A DNA stretch of 64,000 nucleotides from Xaviernesmea rhizosphaerae. Lineage in GTDB: Bacteria > Pseudomonadota > Alphaproteobacteria > Rhizobiales > Rhizobiaceae. Made by a program: the position numbers and the translations under genes. Location: the NCBI RefSeq assembly GCF_001938945.1, contig NZ_MKIO01000020.1, positions 97,278 through 161,277 of the forward strand, given 5' to 3'. This document shows positions 37,093 to 45,857 of this stretch, piece after piece (position 1 is the first letter of the stretch; the number at the start of each line of letters is the position of its first letter). The notes below the pieces were generated by a model. That model did not search any database and was not told the origin of the DNA. It saw only the letters and a program-made list of their open reading frames with translations.

Positions 37093-38853
37093 ATGACCCA
37101 GCAAGCCAAAACCAAAAAGCTGATTAACGCCCCTGAGAACATCATTGCGGAAATGATCGAGGGCATGGTCGGCGCTCACCCTGATCTGCTCAGAGTCGAG
37201 GGTCCGACCGGCCGCGCCGTCGTCGCGGTCGACGGTCCGCGCGACGGAAAGGTGGGTGTTGTCATCGGTGGCGGGTCCGGCCATGAGCCAGCCTTCGCCG
37301 GCTATGTCGGGCGGGGTCTGGCGGATGCCGCGGCTGTCGGCAATGTCTTCGCGTCCCCATCGCCCGCCCATATTGCCGATGCCGCACGCGCGGCCGACGG
37401 TGGGGCAGGGGTCATCATGCTCTACGGAAACTACACCGGCGACGTCCTCAACTTCACCATGGCGGCCGAGGAACTGGCCGCCGAGGGCATGGCGGTGCGC
37501 CACGTCGCCGTTGCCGACGACGCGGCATCCGCGCCGATCGAACGAAAGGAGGAACGGCGCGGGATCGCCGGGGATTTCTTCGTCTTCAAGATTGCCGGTG
37601 CCGCTGCGGATCTCGGAGAGCCGCTCGCCCGCGTCGAGGCCTTGGCGAAGGCTGCCAACGAGGCGACGCGATCCATGGGCGTGGCGCTCAGCGCCTGCTC
37701 GCTTCCGCAAACGGGACGGGCAAACTTTTTCATCGGCGACGAGGACATGGAAATCGGCATGGGCTTGCACGGCGAGCCGGGTATCCGCCGCCAGAAGCTT
37801 GCCGCGGCTGACGAGGTGACCGACGAATTGATGGACCGGCTCATTGACGAGCTGGCGCTTTCCGGCGGCGGCCGGGTCGCCGTGCTGGTCAACGGTCTGG
37901 GCTCCACCACGCAGATCGAGCTGTACCTCATTTTCCGCCGGGTCAAGCAAAGGCTGGATGCGCTCGGCGTTTCCATCCATGCCTCCTGGGTGGGCGAGTA
38001 TGCGACATCGCTGGAAATGGCTGGCGCTTCGATTACCCTGATGAGACTCGATCAAACGCTGCAAGCGCTCCTGGATCACCCCTGCCGCACGCTCGCGCTG
38101 ACTGTCGGGACCGTTCATGACGGTGCAGCCGCCGAGATCCGCAGCCGCAAGTCTGAAAAAGCCGCGGATACCGCGCGCGTGGCGGAGAGCACGGCCGATC
38201 TGGTGGCGGAAGGTGATGTGACGCCGGATATCTTCAGGGCCATGATGAAGAAGGTCGGTGAGGAGATCATTGCGGAAAAGGACTGGCTGTCCGATCTCGA
38301 TGGCGTCATCGGCGATGGCGATCACGGCGTGACCATGGAAATCGGCTGGAAAGCGGTGCAAAGCGCCATGGAAGACGCGCCGGCCGAAGAGACGATCGAC
38401 GGCACCTGCAAGCGCATGGCCAAGGCCTTTCTCGATGCCGTGGGCGCTTCATCCGGTCCGCTCTATGCGACAGCCTTCTTGCGCGCCGGCAGCGCCGTTG
38501 CCAACCGGCTGAACCTCGATGCCGGCGCCATGGCAGCCTGGATCGCAGCCGCCTGCCAGGGCATTCGCGACCGGGGCAGGGCAGAGCCGGGCGACAAGAC
38601 CATGGTGGACGCCTGGGTGCCTGCCGCCGCGGCAGCCCTGTCCACCGCGCAGAGCGGCGTGTCCACGCTGGATACGCTCAAGGCCGCCCGCGATGCCGCC
38701 GAAGCCGGCATGAAGGCAACGGCGACCATGGAAGCAAGACGTGGGCGATCCGCGAAGCTCGGCGCCCGCTCCCTCGGGCATGTCGACCCTGGCGCTGCCT
38801 CCACCTTCGTTGTCCTGCGCGCCATGACGTTGGCTTTGGAACAGGTCCGGTAG
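37093..38853 (+). CDS. Fused DhaK-DhaL dihydroxyacetone-kinase-family enzyme
   Basis: The product is a 586-residue ATP-dependent kinase. The DhaK half has GGGSGHEP (60-67) and the substrate-binding histidine in GMGLHGEPG (His226). The DhaL half binds Mg-ATP through GVIGDGDHG (404-412) and also shows SSGPLYATAFL and DPGAASTF. The single-chain type phosphorylates dihydroxyacetone directly from ATP. Homologues in mycobacteria phosphorylate erythrulose, and the sugar importer plus SorC regulator make a tetrose or triose substrate plausible. It is the last intact gene of the operon, and downstream genes have decayed. Confidence 0.85.
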   Translation: MTQQAKTKKLINAPENIIAEMIEGMVGAHPDLLRVEGPTGRAVVAVDGPRDGKVGVVIGGGSGHEPAFAGYVGRGLADAAAVGNVFASPSPAHIADAARAADGGAGVIMLYGNYTGDVLNFTMAAEELAAEGMAVRHVAVADDAASAPIERKEERRGIAGDFFVFKIAGAAADLGEPLARVEALAKAANEATRSMGVALSACSLPQTGRANFFIGDEDMEIGMGLHGEPGIRRQKLAAADEVTDELMDRLIDELALSGGGRVAVLVNGLGSTTQIELYLIFRRVKQRLDALGVSIHASWVGEYATSLEMAGASITLMRLDQTLQALLDHPCRTLALTVGTVHDGAAAEIRSRKSEKAADTARVAESTADLVAEGDVTPDIFRAMMKKVGEEIIAEKDWLSDLDGVIGDGDHGVTMEIGWKAVQSAMEDAPAEETIDGTCKRMAKAFLDAVGASSGPLYATAFLRAGSAVANRLNLDAGAMAAWIAAACQGIRDRGRAEPGDKTMVDAWVPAAAAALSTAQSGVSTLDTLKAARDAAEAGMKATATMEARRGRSAKLGARSLGHVDPGAASTFVVLRAMTLALEQVR

Positions 38854-39068
38854 TTGCTTGATCTCGGACCGTAATGGTCCAACGTCACACATGCATTGAG
38901 AGAGGCAGTGGGCCAAATTCTTCTCCCAAGCGCCAGGACGATGCAGACAATGCGTCGATCACGAAGATAAACCCAGAGCGCTGTTGAAGCGCTCTGGACG
39001 CCAATACCGCCACAGCCGACGATGCATCAGCACTGGAAAAGCGCTGCTGAACAGGAGCCGAATGCACG

Positions 39069-40035
39069 TTACGGGAAAATCATTGCCGCGATGAACAGCC
39101 CCACGCTCACCGAGACAGCCGTCAGCAGAAAGACCGGCAAGATCAACGAGTGATTGACGATAAAGGCGCCGATGCGGGTGTGCCGGTTTGATCAATCTCA
39201 ACTGCGGCAGATTGAGATCCGTTGGCGGGCAGAAAAAATACGCCGATGACCGCCGGCCAAAGCGCGACGAGGACTGCCGGCGGGATCCCGATCGCGAGGC
39301 CAACAGGGATGATCGAGAGGGTGGCGCTGGACTGGCTGGTGGTGATCGCCGCGACGCCAAACAGGCCGGCACCCGACATCAGAGGTGCCTAATGCACCCC
39401 CTCGGTCAAGGTTTTCTCAATCAGGTCACCGTGAGCGGCCAGAAGCGTGTTTGCCATCCATGCAACGCCGAACAGCATCACAATGGCCGATAGGCCGAGG
39501 CGTAACAAAGGGCTTTTCGGTATGTCGGACGCCGGCACGCCACAGGCGGCCCCAATCAGAGCTGCGGTTGCCAGCATCACCATCTGAATGAAAAGCGTCG
39601 TATCGAGCGGCTGCATCGCGCCCCCTCCGACGACCACGATAGGCTTCCAACCGGTAAAGCCCGACGCCATGATGTCCGCGATCCCGAACGCAAAGATGAG
39701 CGCCGAGCGTTTGCCCTCTTTCGTCGCGGCCGCTGCAGGATCCCCGAGCGCATTCGGCGGTGGCAGGATCAATCCCTGCGCGCACCTGCGGCGAAACTCG
39801 GGATCGTCCTCCAGTTCCTTGCCGATGCGGTTCATCGTGAATGCGCCGATCAGGATCGCCACGATCGAAGCGGGCAAAACGATCAAGATGATATGGCCCA
39901 GGGTAAACCCCGCCGGGGACAGGAGCCCAACCATCGCCATCATGGATGCGGAAGCCGGGCTTGTCGTGAGAGCCAGTTGCCCTGCTGTTGCTGACAAGGC
40001 GAGAGGGCGCCCAGGGCGCACGCCGGCGCTGTAGG
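39069..40035 (-). pseudogene. Decayed anaerobic C4-dicarboxylate transporter (Dcu family)
   Basis: The minus strand encodes recognisable Dcu pieces in several frames: PLALSATAGQLALTTSPAS, GKELEDDPEFRRR and GVAWMANTLLAAHGDL in one; PVGLAIGIPPAVLVALWPA and FFLPANGSQSAAVEI in a second; RIGAFIVNHSLILPVFLLT in a third. The N-terminal ~third is missing and at least two frame breaks plus an internal loss are present, so it cannot make a transporter. The 5' truncation coincides with the junction to an RraA-like fragment on the other strand. Confidence 0.8.
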
Positions 40036-40046
40036 AGGGCTGATAG

Positions 40047-40385
40047 ATGACCGGCGGAAGTGAACACCAGACGTTTTCCGTTCCTTCCCCCGTCTTCGCG
40101 CCCGGCGTAACGCATCGTGGTCCGTACAAGGATGGGCCCGGTGAATTGAATGTTCCTATCGCGATTGGCGGAATGGTCATCAATCCCGCCGACCTGATCT
40201 GCGAAGACCCGGATGGCCTTCTTAGCGTCCCGATCGACGCTGCCGAGACAATTTTCGCCGCCGCCTCCACAAAGCACGACGCCGAGATGAAGCAGATGGA
40301 CGCCATCCGCGCGGGCAAGAACGACAGGGCCTGGGTGGATGCCGCCCTATCGAAAATGGGCTGCGTTACAAGCCTGACAGTTTGA
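40047..40385 (+). pseudogene. RraA-family C-terminal fragment
   Basis: The ~112 codons correspond to the end of an RraA/4-hydroxy-4-methyl-2-oxoglutarate aldolase-type protein (PVFAPGVTHRGPYKDGPGEL, IGGMVINPADLICEDPDGLL, KHDAEMKQM). The first ~100 residues are missing. It is truncated where the Dcu remnant begins, so a rearrangement joined two broken genes head to head. Confidence 0.75.
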
Positions 40386-40476
40386 CTATCATCGCTAGAG
40401 CTGTCGCGCTGGTTGCTGAAGGCGGTCGCCGCGTTCAGCCAGGCGTGAATCACGGGTCGTTCACGCCTGGCTCAGG

Positions 40477-40728
40477 GCGTTGGTGCACGGATCTCAAAAA
40501 AAATGGATTTCCGTCTTTGATGGTTGGCGCTACACGGTCGCCTTGTTGCAACGGACGGACTTCGGACGTGCGCATCCCAACATGCGATTGAGGACGGCGC
40601 AGCCGATGGCGACTTCCGTCTTCTGTGCCGCGAATGAGCGTGCCCGCAGCCGCGTCCGATGATCGATTTGTAACGACCGATCGCGGTCTCGGCCAAAAAT
40701 CGCGTGCCGTAGCCGGTCGCGCTCTGCC
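40477..40728 (-). mobile_element. IS5-family element fragment (right end), inverted copy A
   Basis: This is the reverse complement of 43318-43572 with only scattered differences. It starts with the terminal GCGTTGGTGCACGGATC and encodes the transposase C-terminus (TGYGTRFLAETAIGRYKSI; then RLRARSFAAQKTEVAIGCAV in a shifted frame). It has lost its left part and ends abruptly in an AraC gene remnant. Confidence 0.75.
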
Positions 40729-40944
40729 TTCTCGGCCCGGTTCGGGGACGTGCTGGGATGCGCGCCAATCGAATATCTGACGCGCTGGCGCATGGCGATT
40801 GCGAAGGACGCTCTGATGCGTGGCGACAAGACGCTCGACCGGATCGCCGAAGAGATCGGTTATGAGTCGGCCAGCGCCTTCAGCACGGCATTTCGTAAGC
40901 GTTTCGGATGTCCGCCCGGCAAGTTCGCGCGCGCCGCGGCTTAA
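40729..40944 (+). pseudogene. AraC-family regulator C-terminal fragment
   Basis: About 71 codons encode the second half of an AraC DNA-binding domain (GCAPIEYLTRWRMAIAKDAL, RIAEEIGYESASAFSTAF, RKRFGCPPGKFARA). The effector domain and first helix-turn-helix are missing, replaced by the IS5 fragment. The TAA stop is the first base triplet of the adjoining nested-palindrome element. Confidence 0.75.
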
Positions 40945-41206
40945 TACCAAGGCTCGCTGATAGGAACCCATAGGATGGCACAGGCTTGATCGCTGGCTCG
41001 GCGCGGTGCGCAGGGCGATGCTGCCGCATCGTCCAAGCGATGCAACAACGCCAGCGGTCAAGCCTGTGCCACCTCCGGCCGTCTTCCCGACGCTTCCGGC
41101 GGTGTCGACGCCCTCGACCGATGCGATGGCATCGCTCTTCGGACCTCTCCGAGCCGGAAACGACGGGAAGACGGTCCTATGGGTTCCTATCAGCGAGCCT
41201 TGGTAT
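40944..41206. repeat. Nested-palindrome element, complete copy (263 bp)
   Basis: Perfect 32-bp terminal inverted repeats (40944-40975 and 41175-41206; ends ATACCAAGGCTCGC) enclose an inner 21-bp stem (40976-40996 with 41051-41071; one G-T pair). GCGATGC/GCATCG mini-hairpins lie in each half. There is no transposase. The ends can be read as TA-flanked CCAAGG ... CCTTGG, a pattern of IS630/Tc1-type MITEs. A second copy starts at 63835. Confidence 0.8.
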
Positions 41207-41754
41207 AAGCCCATTGATCGCCAGCGCTTTCCACCGGATGCATGAGAGCCCGGCTTGCCGGAGAACGGACAGACCAGCGGCACTGATTGCCCACCGATTG
41301 GGATGAGCGAGGACACCTGGCGCCGCACAGTCCGAGCGAAAAAGGCGCTGCAGCTGTCGCGCTCATATCTGCCAGCATGGACAGAACGAGGTCTTGGCGC
41401 AACGGCGTTGGACTGGAAAGCTCGGGTCGCCTTTGTTGCACGCGATTGCAGGGACGGACAGGTTGTATTCCTTTTACCCGGCGTGAAGCGTCCACCATTC
41501 TGGACCGACCGCCCTGAAACAGCCGGAGATGCGCTTCAGCGCGTGCGCATGAAAAGCCCAGGGCTGGCCGTGTCGGCTGCCGGACGATCCCGCCGCAGGC
41601 AACAAGATTTGCGGACGATCCAGTCCCAGCCCATCCTGCGAGCGTTGTTTCGTAAGGCACGGCTGGCGGGGCGCTGACAACTAGCCGAAGGCATCGAGCT
41701 CGGTTATGTCCTATCCCACAGTCATCGTCAGCGACAGACCGCAGGAAACATGCA
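41207..41754. other. Unassigned stretch in the relic zone
   Basis: No frame shows a recognisable protein. It may contain further worn gene fragments. The promoter of the SorC gene should lie in the last ~60 bp. Confidence 0.35.
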
Positions 41755-42711
41755 ATGGCCGAGCTTTGGGAACCGTATGACGAAGAACTGGAGAAGGCCC
41801 GCGTCGCTTGGCTCTATTTTATCGGCGGACGGACCCAGCAGGAAATCGCGCAGGAAATGAACATCACGCGGCTGAAGGTCAACAAGATCATTGGCGCCGT
41901 GCGGGAGTCGGGCAATGTCAAAGTCAGCGTTTCGCTGCCGCTCAGCGATTGCGTCGAGCTGGCAGAGGCCGTCTCCGCCCGTTACCGGTTGATCGAGGCG
42001 GTGGTGGTTCCCGATCTCGAGGATTTCGTCGAGCAGAAGCGCGTCATCGGCGAAGCCGCGGGCACGATGGCCAGCGGACTCATTCATGAGCATGACATGG
42101 GCGTCGGTGTCGGCTCTGGCCGCACGTTGAGCTTTGCCGTGCGCACGCTGCGCGCTCGGCCGAAGCCGGAAAGCTGGGTTGTCGGGCTGATGGGCGGGGT
42201 TACCCGCGGTTCCGGCACCAACACGTTCGAGGTTGCAACGACCTTTGCGCGCGCGCTGGCCGTCGAATGCCACTATCTGGCCGCTCCGATCTATTGCGCC
42301 AATCCCGAGAGCCGCAATGCGCTGCTTCTCAATGACGAATTGACTGACGTGCTGGCCCGCACCGAGATTGCCGATATCGGCATGGTGTCCTGCGGCCCCA
42401 TCATGGAAGAGACGTCGCTCACGCATATTCGCGTGGTCAAGGATCATCTCGACGCCGTGTTGAAACTGGGCGCCGTCGGGGAATTTCTGGGCTGCTTTCT
42501 CGATGCCCAGGGCCGCCCGGTCGATCACTTCCTTAACGAGTCGATCATTGCGCTGCCGCCGGACAAGCTGAAGCTCAAGCCCGTTTCCATGCTGGTGTCT
42601 GGCGGTCGCAGCAAGATCCCCATCATTCGCGCCATTTTGCGCGCCGGCTATGTCAACCGGCTGGTCACGAACGAGTCGGTCGCGCGCGCCTTGTTGCAAG
42701 GGCCGCGCTGA
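41755..42711 (+). CDS. SorC/DeoR-family sugar-responsive regulator
   Basis: The product is a 318-residue intact member. The N-terminal helix-turn-helix (GGRTQQEIAQEMNITRLKVN, residues ~25-48) precedes a sugar-phosphate-binding domain (VGVGSGRTLSFAVRTL, GGVTRGSGTNTFEVA, KPVSMLVSGGRSKIPIIRAI). Members respond to phosphorylated sugars or polyols, for example in erythritol or sorbose catabolism. It may control the upstream sugar ABC/kinase operon 3 kb away or the uronate genes downstream. The SD sequence is weak (GCAGGAAAC). Confidence 0.85.
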   Translation: MAELWEPYDEELEKARVAWLYFIGGRTQQEIAQEMNITRLKVNKIIGAVRESGNVKVSVSLPLSDCVELAEAVSARYRLIEAVVVPDLEDFVEQKRVIGEAAGTMASGLIHEHDMGVGVGSGRTLSFAVRTLRARPKPESWVVGLMGGVTRGSGTNTFEVATTFARALAVECHYLAAPIYCANPESRNALLLNDELTDVLARTEIADIGMVSCGPIMEETSLTHIRVVKDHLDAVLKLGAVGEFLGCFLDAQGRPVDHFLNESIIALPPDKLKLKPVSMLVSGGRSKIPIIRAILRAGYVNRLVTNESVARALLQGPR

Positions 42712-42782
42712 CGCGTCTCCTGTCGCCCGTGCCATCGAACGGGGCGCGCCGGGCCTCTGTGCGCCAAGGAGGCGCTGGGCAC

Positions 42783-42825
42783 ATCGGGCCGAAACACAGG
42801 AACGGTTCTCGAAAAAATCCGATGC
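42783..42825. repeat. RIME-type repeat, degenerate half
   Basis: ATCGGGCCGAAACACAGGAACGG ... AAAAATCCGATGC matches the second unit of the family, with substitutions. It lies between the SorC gene and the IS5 remnant. Confidence 0.55.
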
Positions 42826-42929
42826 GGACATAATATTTGGGATCAAACACATCGCGCGCTACAACAGCGTCGTGTGTTAACGGCCTTTGCTGATCAAGGC
42901 ATTGTTTCGGCGAGGGTCCTGTCTCGGGA

Positions 42930-43572
42930 GCGTTGGTGCACGGATCATTCATCAGCGGTGACGTGGTCGGGTTGGGTTGAAACAACTCAGCTGACTGAAC
43001 ATGCCTTTCAAACACAACGCCTGCCGTCGCCATCGTATCGGCAAGATGAAGTTCAAGGTTATCAACTGAACGGAATACGAAGCAGGTCTTCGTCGACGCT
43101 TCAGGCTAGAGCATCGGACCGAAAACCGGTTCCCACTTTTCGGTCCGATGCTCTCGTGCCTATGATGGCGATCCGACCTATGGCGCCGTTATCAATCACA
43201 GTCCTGACCCGGCGGTGGTCAGTCCGCCACGCGCCAATGCGGTGGAACGGCAGGACGCCGATCTCTCCAGCCAGCGAGACCGCCACATTGCGGCGATCAA
43301 CAATGATGGTCGAACGAAATGGCAGAGCGCGACCGGCTACGGCACGCGATCTTTGGCCGAGACCGCGATCGGTCGTTACAAATCGATCATCGGACGCGGC
43401 TGCGGGCACGCTCATTCGCGGCACAGAAGACGGAAGTCGCCATCGGCTGCGCCGTCCTCAATCGCATGTTGGGATGCGCACGTCCGAAGTCTGTCCGTTG
43501 CAACAAGGCTGCCGTGTAGCGCTAACCATCAACGACGGAAATCCATCTTTTCAGAGATCCGTGCACCAACGC
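42930..43572 (+). mobile_element. IS5-family element with internal deletion, copy B
   Basis: Both ends are present: GCGTTGGTGCACGGATC at 42930-42946 and its inverse at 43556-43572. Start-proximal transposase sequence (MPFKHNACRRHRIGKMKFKV in one frame) and end-proximal sequence (AYDGDPTYGAVINH, PPRANAVERQDADL, WQSATGYGTRSLAETAI) are separated by a RIME hairpin instead of the missing ~half of the gene. A one-base loss after KSIIG shifts the last part out of frame. It is non-functional. Confidence 0.75.
43108..43154. repeat. RIME-type hairpin inside the IS5 remnant
   Basis: AGAGCATCGGACCGAAAA pairs perfectly (18 bp) with TTTTCGGTCCGATGCTCT across an 11-base loop. It is the cleanest copy in the window and sits exactly at the junction between the two surviving transposase parts. 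Confidence 0.85.
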
Positions 43573-43600
43573 CTATCTTGACCAAATTCATACTACCTAT

Positions 43601-43617
43601 ATCATATCTCATATGAT
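43601..43617. promoter_or_regulatory. ATCATAT-CTC-ATATGAT palindrome, candidate GntR operator
   Basis: Seven-base arms around a three-base centre end 23 bp before the start of the mannonate-dehydratase-like gene. A half site ATCATAT recurs near 45748 in the udh/gntR divergent region. This is consistent with control by the GntR protein of this island. Confidence 0.5.
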
Positions 43618-43639
43618 AGGTGTGGGTTGGAGACCAACA

Positions 43640-44599
43640 ATGTATTTGGGAACGCAGCTTCCGGCACGGCATGACGACGATTATCTCGTGATGAAGCAGC
43701 TGGGCGTCGATCACGTCTCGGCCAATCCGGATGGCAACTGGCGCTCATGGACCCGCCCGGCCCTGGAGCGGCTGCGGGAGAAGGTGGAGAGCTTCGGCCT
43801 GATCCTCGATATGCTGCAGCTGCCGATGTATTCGGTCTCGGTCGACAAGGCGCCATGCCCCGATGTGCTGCTGGCTGGGCCGAACAGGGATGCCGAGCTC
43901 GATGGCATTTGCCGGCTGATCGAGGATTGCGCGGCCGCCGGCATCCCGTCCGTGCGCTATAATTTCAACTATATCGGCATTCCCCGCACGCCGATGGAGC
44001 CGGGGCGTGGCGGCTATCAGGCCGAGGCCTTCCGGTGGGATCTGGTCGACCAGAACGAGCCAGGCCCGGCCGGCGTGCTGTCGGAGGAGACGATCTGGGA
44101 GCGGGTCGATTACTTCCTAGCGCGCGTCGTGCCGGTGGCCGAGGTGGCCAAGGTGCGGCTGGCCTGCCATCCGCACGATCCCGCGACCCCGCCGGGCTAT
44201 AAGGGCGTCAACCGCGTTCTCGGAACAGTCGAGGGGATGAAGCGCTTCGTCCAGATGCATGAAAGCCCCGTTCACGGCCTGAATTTCTGCATCGGCACGC
44301 TGGGCGAAATGGTCGAGGATGTCGCCGAGGTGCCGGAGATCACCCGCTGGTTCGGCGCGCGCGGCAAGCTGATGAACATTCATTTCCGCAACATCGTCGG
44401 CAAGCGATACTCCTTCCGCGAAAGCTTCCCCGATGACGGCGACATCGATATGGCGGCGGTGATCGATGTGCTGCGGGAGACCGATTACGCCTATATGGTC
44501 ATGCCCGACCATGCGCCGACGCTCTCGGGTGACAACCAGCAGCAGGTCGCCTTTGCCTATTGCTACGGCTATATCGCCGCACTTTTAAAGACGCGGTGA
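43640..44599 (+). CDS. Mannonate-dehydratase-like (UxuA family) protein
   Basis: The product is a 319-residue xylose-isomerase-like TIM barrel. UxuA-type metal/active-site stretches are present: ACHPHDPATPP, GLNFCIGTLGEM, LMNIHFRN, ESFPDDGDIDM and VMPDHAPTL. UxuA dehydrates D-mannonate to 2-keto-3-deoxygluconate. This protein is ~75 residues shorter than E. coli UxuA, so a related aldonate or aldarate may be its substrate. The ATG at 43640 follows GGAG; an in-frame ATG at 43613 lies inside the operator-like palindrome. Confidence 0.75.
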   Translation: MYLGTQLPARHDDDYLVMKQLGVDHVSANPDGNWRSWTRPALERLREKVESFGLILDMLQLPMYSVSVDKAPCPDVLLAGPNRDAELDGICRLIEDCAAAGIPSVRYNFNYIGIPRTPMEPGRGGYQAEAFRWDLVDQNEPGPAGVLSEETIWERVDYFLARVVPVAEVAKVRLACHPHDPATPPGYKGVNRVLGTVEGMKRFVQMHESPVHGLNFCIGTLGEMVEDVAEVPEITRWFGARGKLMNIHFRNIVGKRYSFRESFPDDGDIDMAAVIDVLRETDYAYMVMPDHAPTLSGDNQQQVAFAYCYGYIAALLKTR

Positions 44600-44664
44600 G
44601 GCGCCAGCGCATCGTTCGATCTCGATGAGGGGACAAAGACCCTAAACATTGAATGGCTTGGCTT

Positions 44665-44837
44665 CCCCCTCATCTGCCTGCCGGCATCTCTCCCCGCTGG
44701 GGAGAAGAAACGTGCTGCGCCGTCCTATGCCGCAAAACCGGATATATCCCTTTTTCGGCGTTCGATTGAGGCGTTAGGCCCTCGTCTCGGCATCTTCTCC
44801 CCAGCGGGGAGAAGATGCCGGCAGGCAGATGAGGGGG
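44665..44837. repeat. Large dispersed palindrome
   Basis: Arms beginning CCCCCTCATCTGCCTGCCGG and ending in its inverse flank ~80 bp. Each arm contains its own CTCCCCGCTGGGGAG-type palindrome, so cruciform-like folding is possible. It fills the gap between the convergent mannonate-dehydratase-like and udh genes. It looks like a well-known class of rhizobial intergenic repeat. Confidence 0.8.
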
Positions 44838-44872
44838 CGTCAAGCAAACAAATTATTCGCGTCGTGATCCGT

Positions 44873-45670
44873 CTAGAGATCGTGAACGATCGGCTTTTCG
44901 ACGAAGGGACCGCCCTGGTAGATCGAGGCGCGCGAGGTGCGGTCCGGCATGGGCTGGGTTGCCTCGATCCGGTCGCGATGGTCGGCGGCATTGTCCTTCG
45001 GCTGCCAGCCGAGAAAATTGGCGGTGCGGTTGTCCCACCAGCGGGCATCGTTGTTCGAAACGCCCCAGACGGTCGCGCAGCCGAGCCTTGGCACCTTGAA
45101 CACCCGGCGGACCAGCGCGGCGAAGTCGTCATAGGAGAGCCAGGTGGCCAGCATCCGCCGGTCGCGCGGCGCCTCGAAGCAGGAGCCGATGCGCACGATG
45201 GCGGTCTCCTGACCGAACTTGTCGAAATACATCTGCGCCGTCAGCTCGGAAAAGCATTTGGACAGGCCGTAAAGCCCGTCCGGGCGCATCGGCATGGTGG
45301 CGTCGAGCTGCTCGTCCTGCCGGTAAAAGCCCATGGCGTGCTGGGAGCTGGCCAGCAAGATGCGCGGCATGCCATGGGCGCGCGCGGCTTCGTAAAGATT
45401 GAGGCAGCCGGTGATGTTGATCCCGACGATCTGCGAGGAGGGCGCCTCGCCGGCCATGCCGCCCAGATGCAGGATGCCGTCGCAGCCGTCCACCAGATCG
45501 CGCATGCCCTGGCTGTCGGCAAGGTCGCAGGGCATGATTTCCTCGTGGGGCGCAGCCTCGCCGAGGTCGCTGATGTCGGACAGCCTGACGATGGTCGCCA
45601 GCGATGCCAGCTTCTGGCGCATGATCCGGCCGATGCCGCCGGCCGCGCCGGTAATGAGAAGTCGATGCAC
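44873..45670 (-). CDS. udh: Uronate dehydrogenase
   Basis: The product is a 265-residue extended SDR that oxidises D-galacturonate or D-glucuronate at C1 to the aldarolactone using NAD+. It has the same length as the Agrobacterium enzyme and shares its landmarks: N-terminal TGAAGGIGR, CDLAD, HLGGMAGE, ASSQHAMGFY, YGLSKCFSE (catalytic Tyr and Lys), MYFDKFGQETAIVRIGSC and FLGWQPKDNA. The start is GTG at 45670 with GGAG 6 bases upstream. It is divergent from the gntR gene and next to kdgD. Confidence 0.88.
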   Translation of the reverse strand: MHRLLITGAAGGIGRIMRQKLASLATIVRLSDISDLGEAAPHEEIMPCDLADSQGMRDLVDGCDGILHLGGMAGEAPSSQIVGINITGCLNLYEAARAHGMPRILLASSQHAMGFYRQDEQLDATMPMRPDGLYGLSKCFSELTAQMYFDKFGQETAIVRIGSCFEAPRDRRMLATWLSYDDFAALVRRVFKVPRLGCATVWGVSNNDARWWDNRTANFLGWQPKDNAADHRDRIEATQPMPDRTSRASIYQGGPFVEKPIVHDL

Positions 45671-45857
45671 GTCAATCTCCAGCCAAAAGCCCCGTTCGTG
45701 GGCATGAGCAAGGAGAGCATACAGAAAGCCAAAATAGGCGACAACCCATCATATAAGTTTGCGGAGGGAGATCTTGCGCAGCGCCGCCGGGTGGTGAATG
45801 ATCCACTGCGGGTTGAAGATGACCCCCGGCAGCGCCATGGCGGCAACAGGCGGTAAG

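Noticed and set aside
37057..38361. A 434-codon open frame antisense to the DhaK-DhaL kinase gene
   Set aside because: It is a mirror of the high-GC coding strand. The forward frame has clear kinase motifs and a ribosome-binding site, while the antisense frame has a biased, motif-free composition.
40450..41328. A 292-codon minus-strand frame spanning the IS5 fragment, AraC remnant and nested palindrome
   Set aside because: It crosses three unrelated pieces of DNA and arises because palindromic DNA lacks stops in this frame. No protein family is visible along it.
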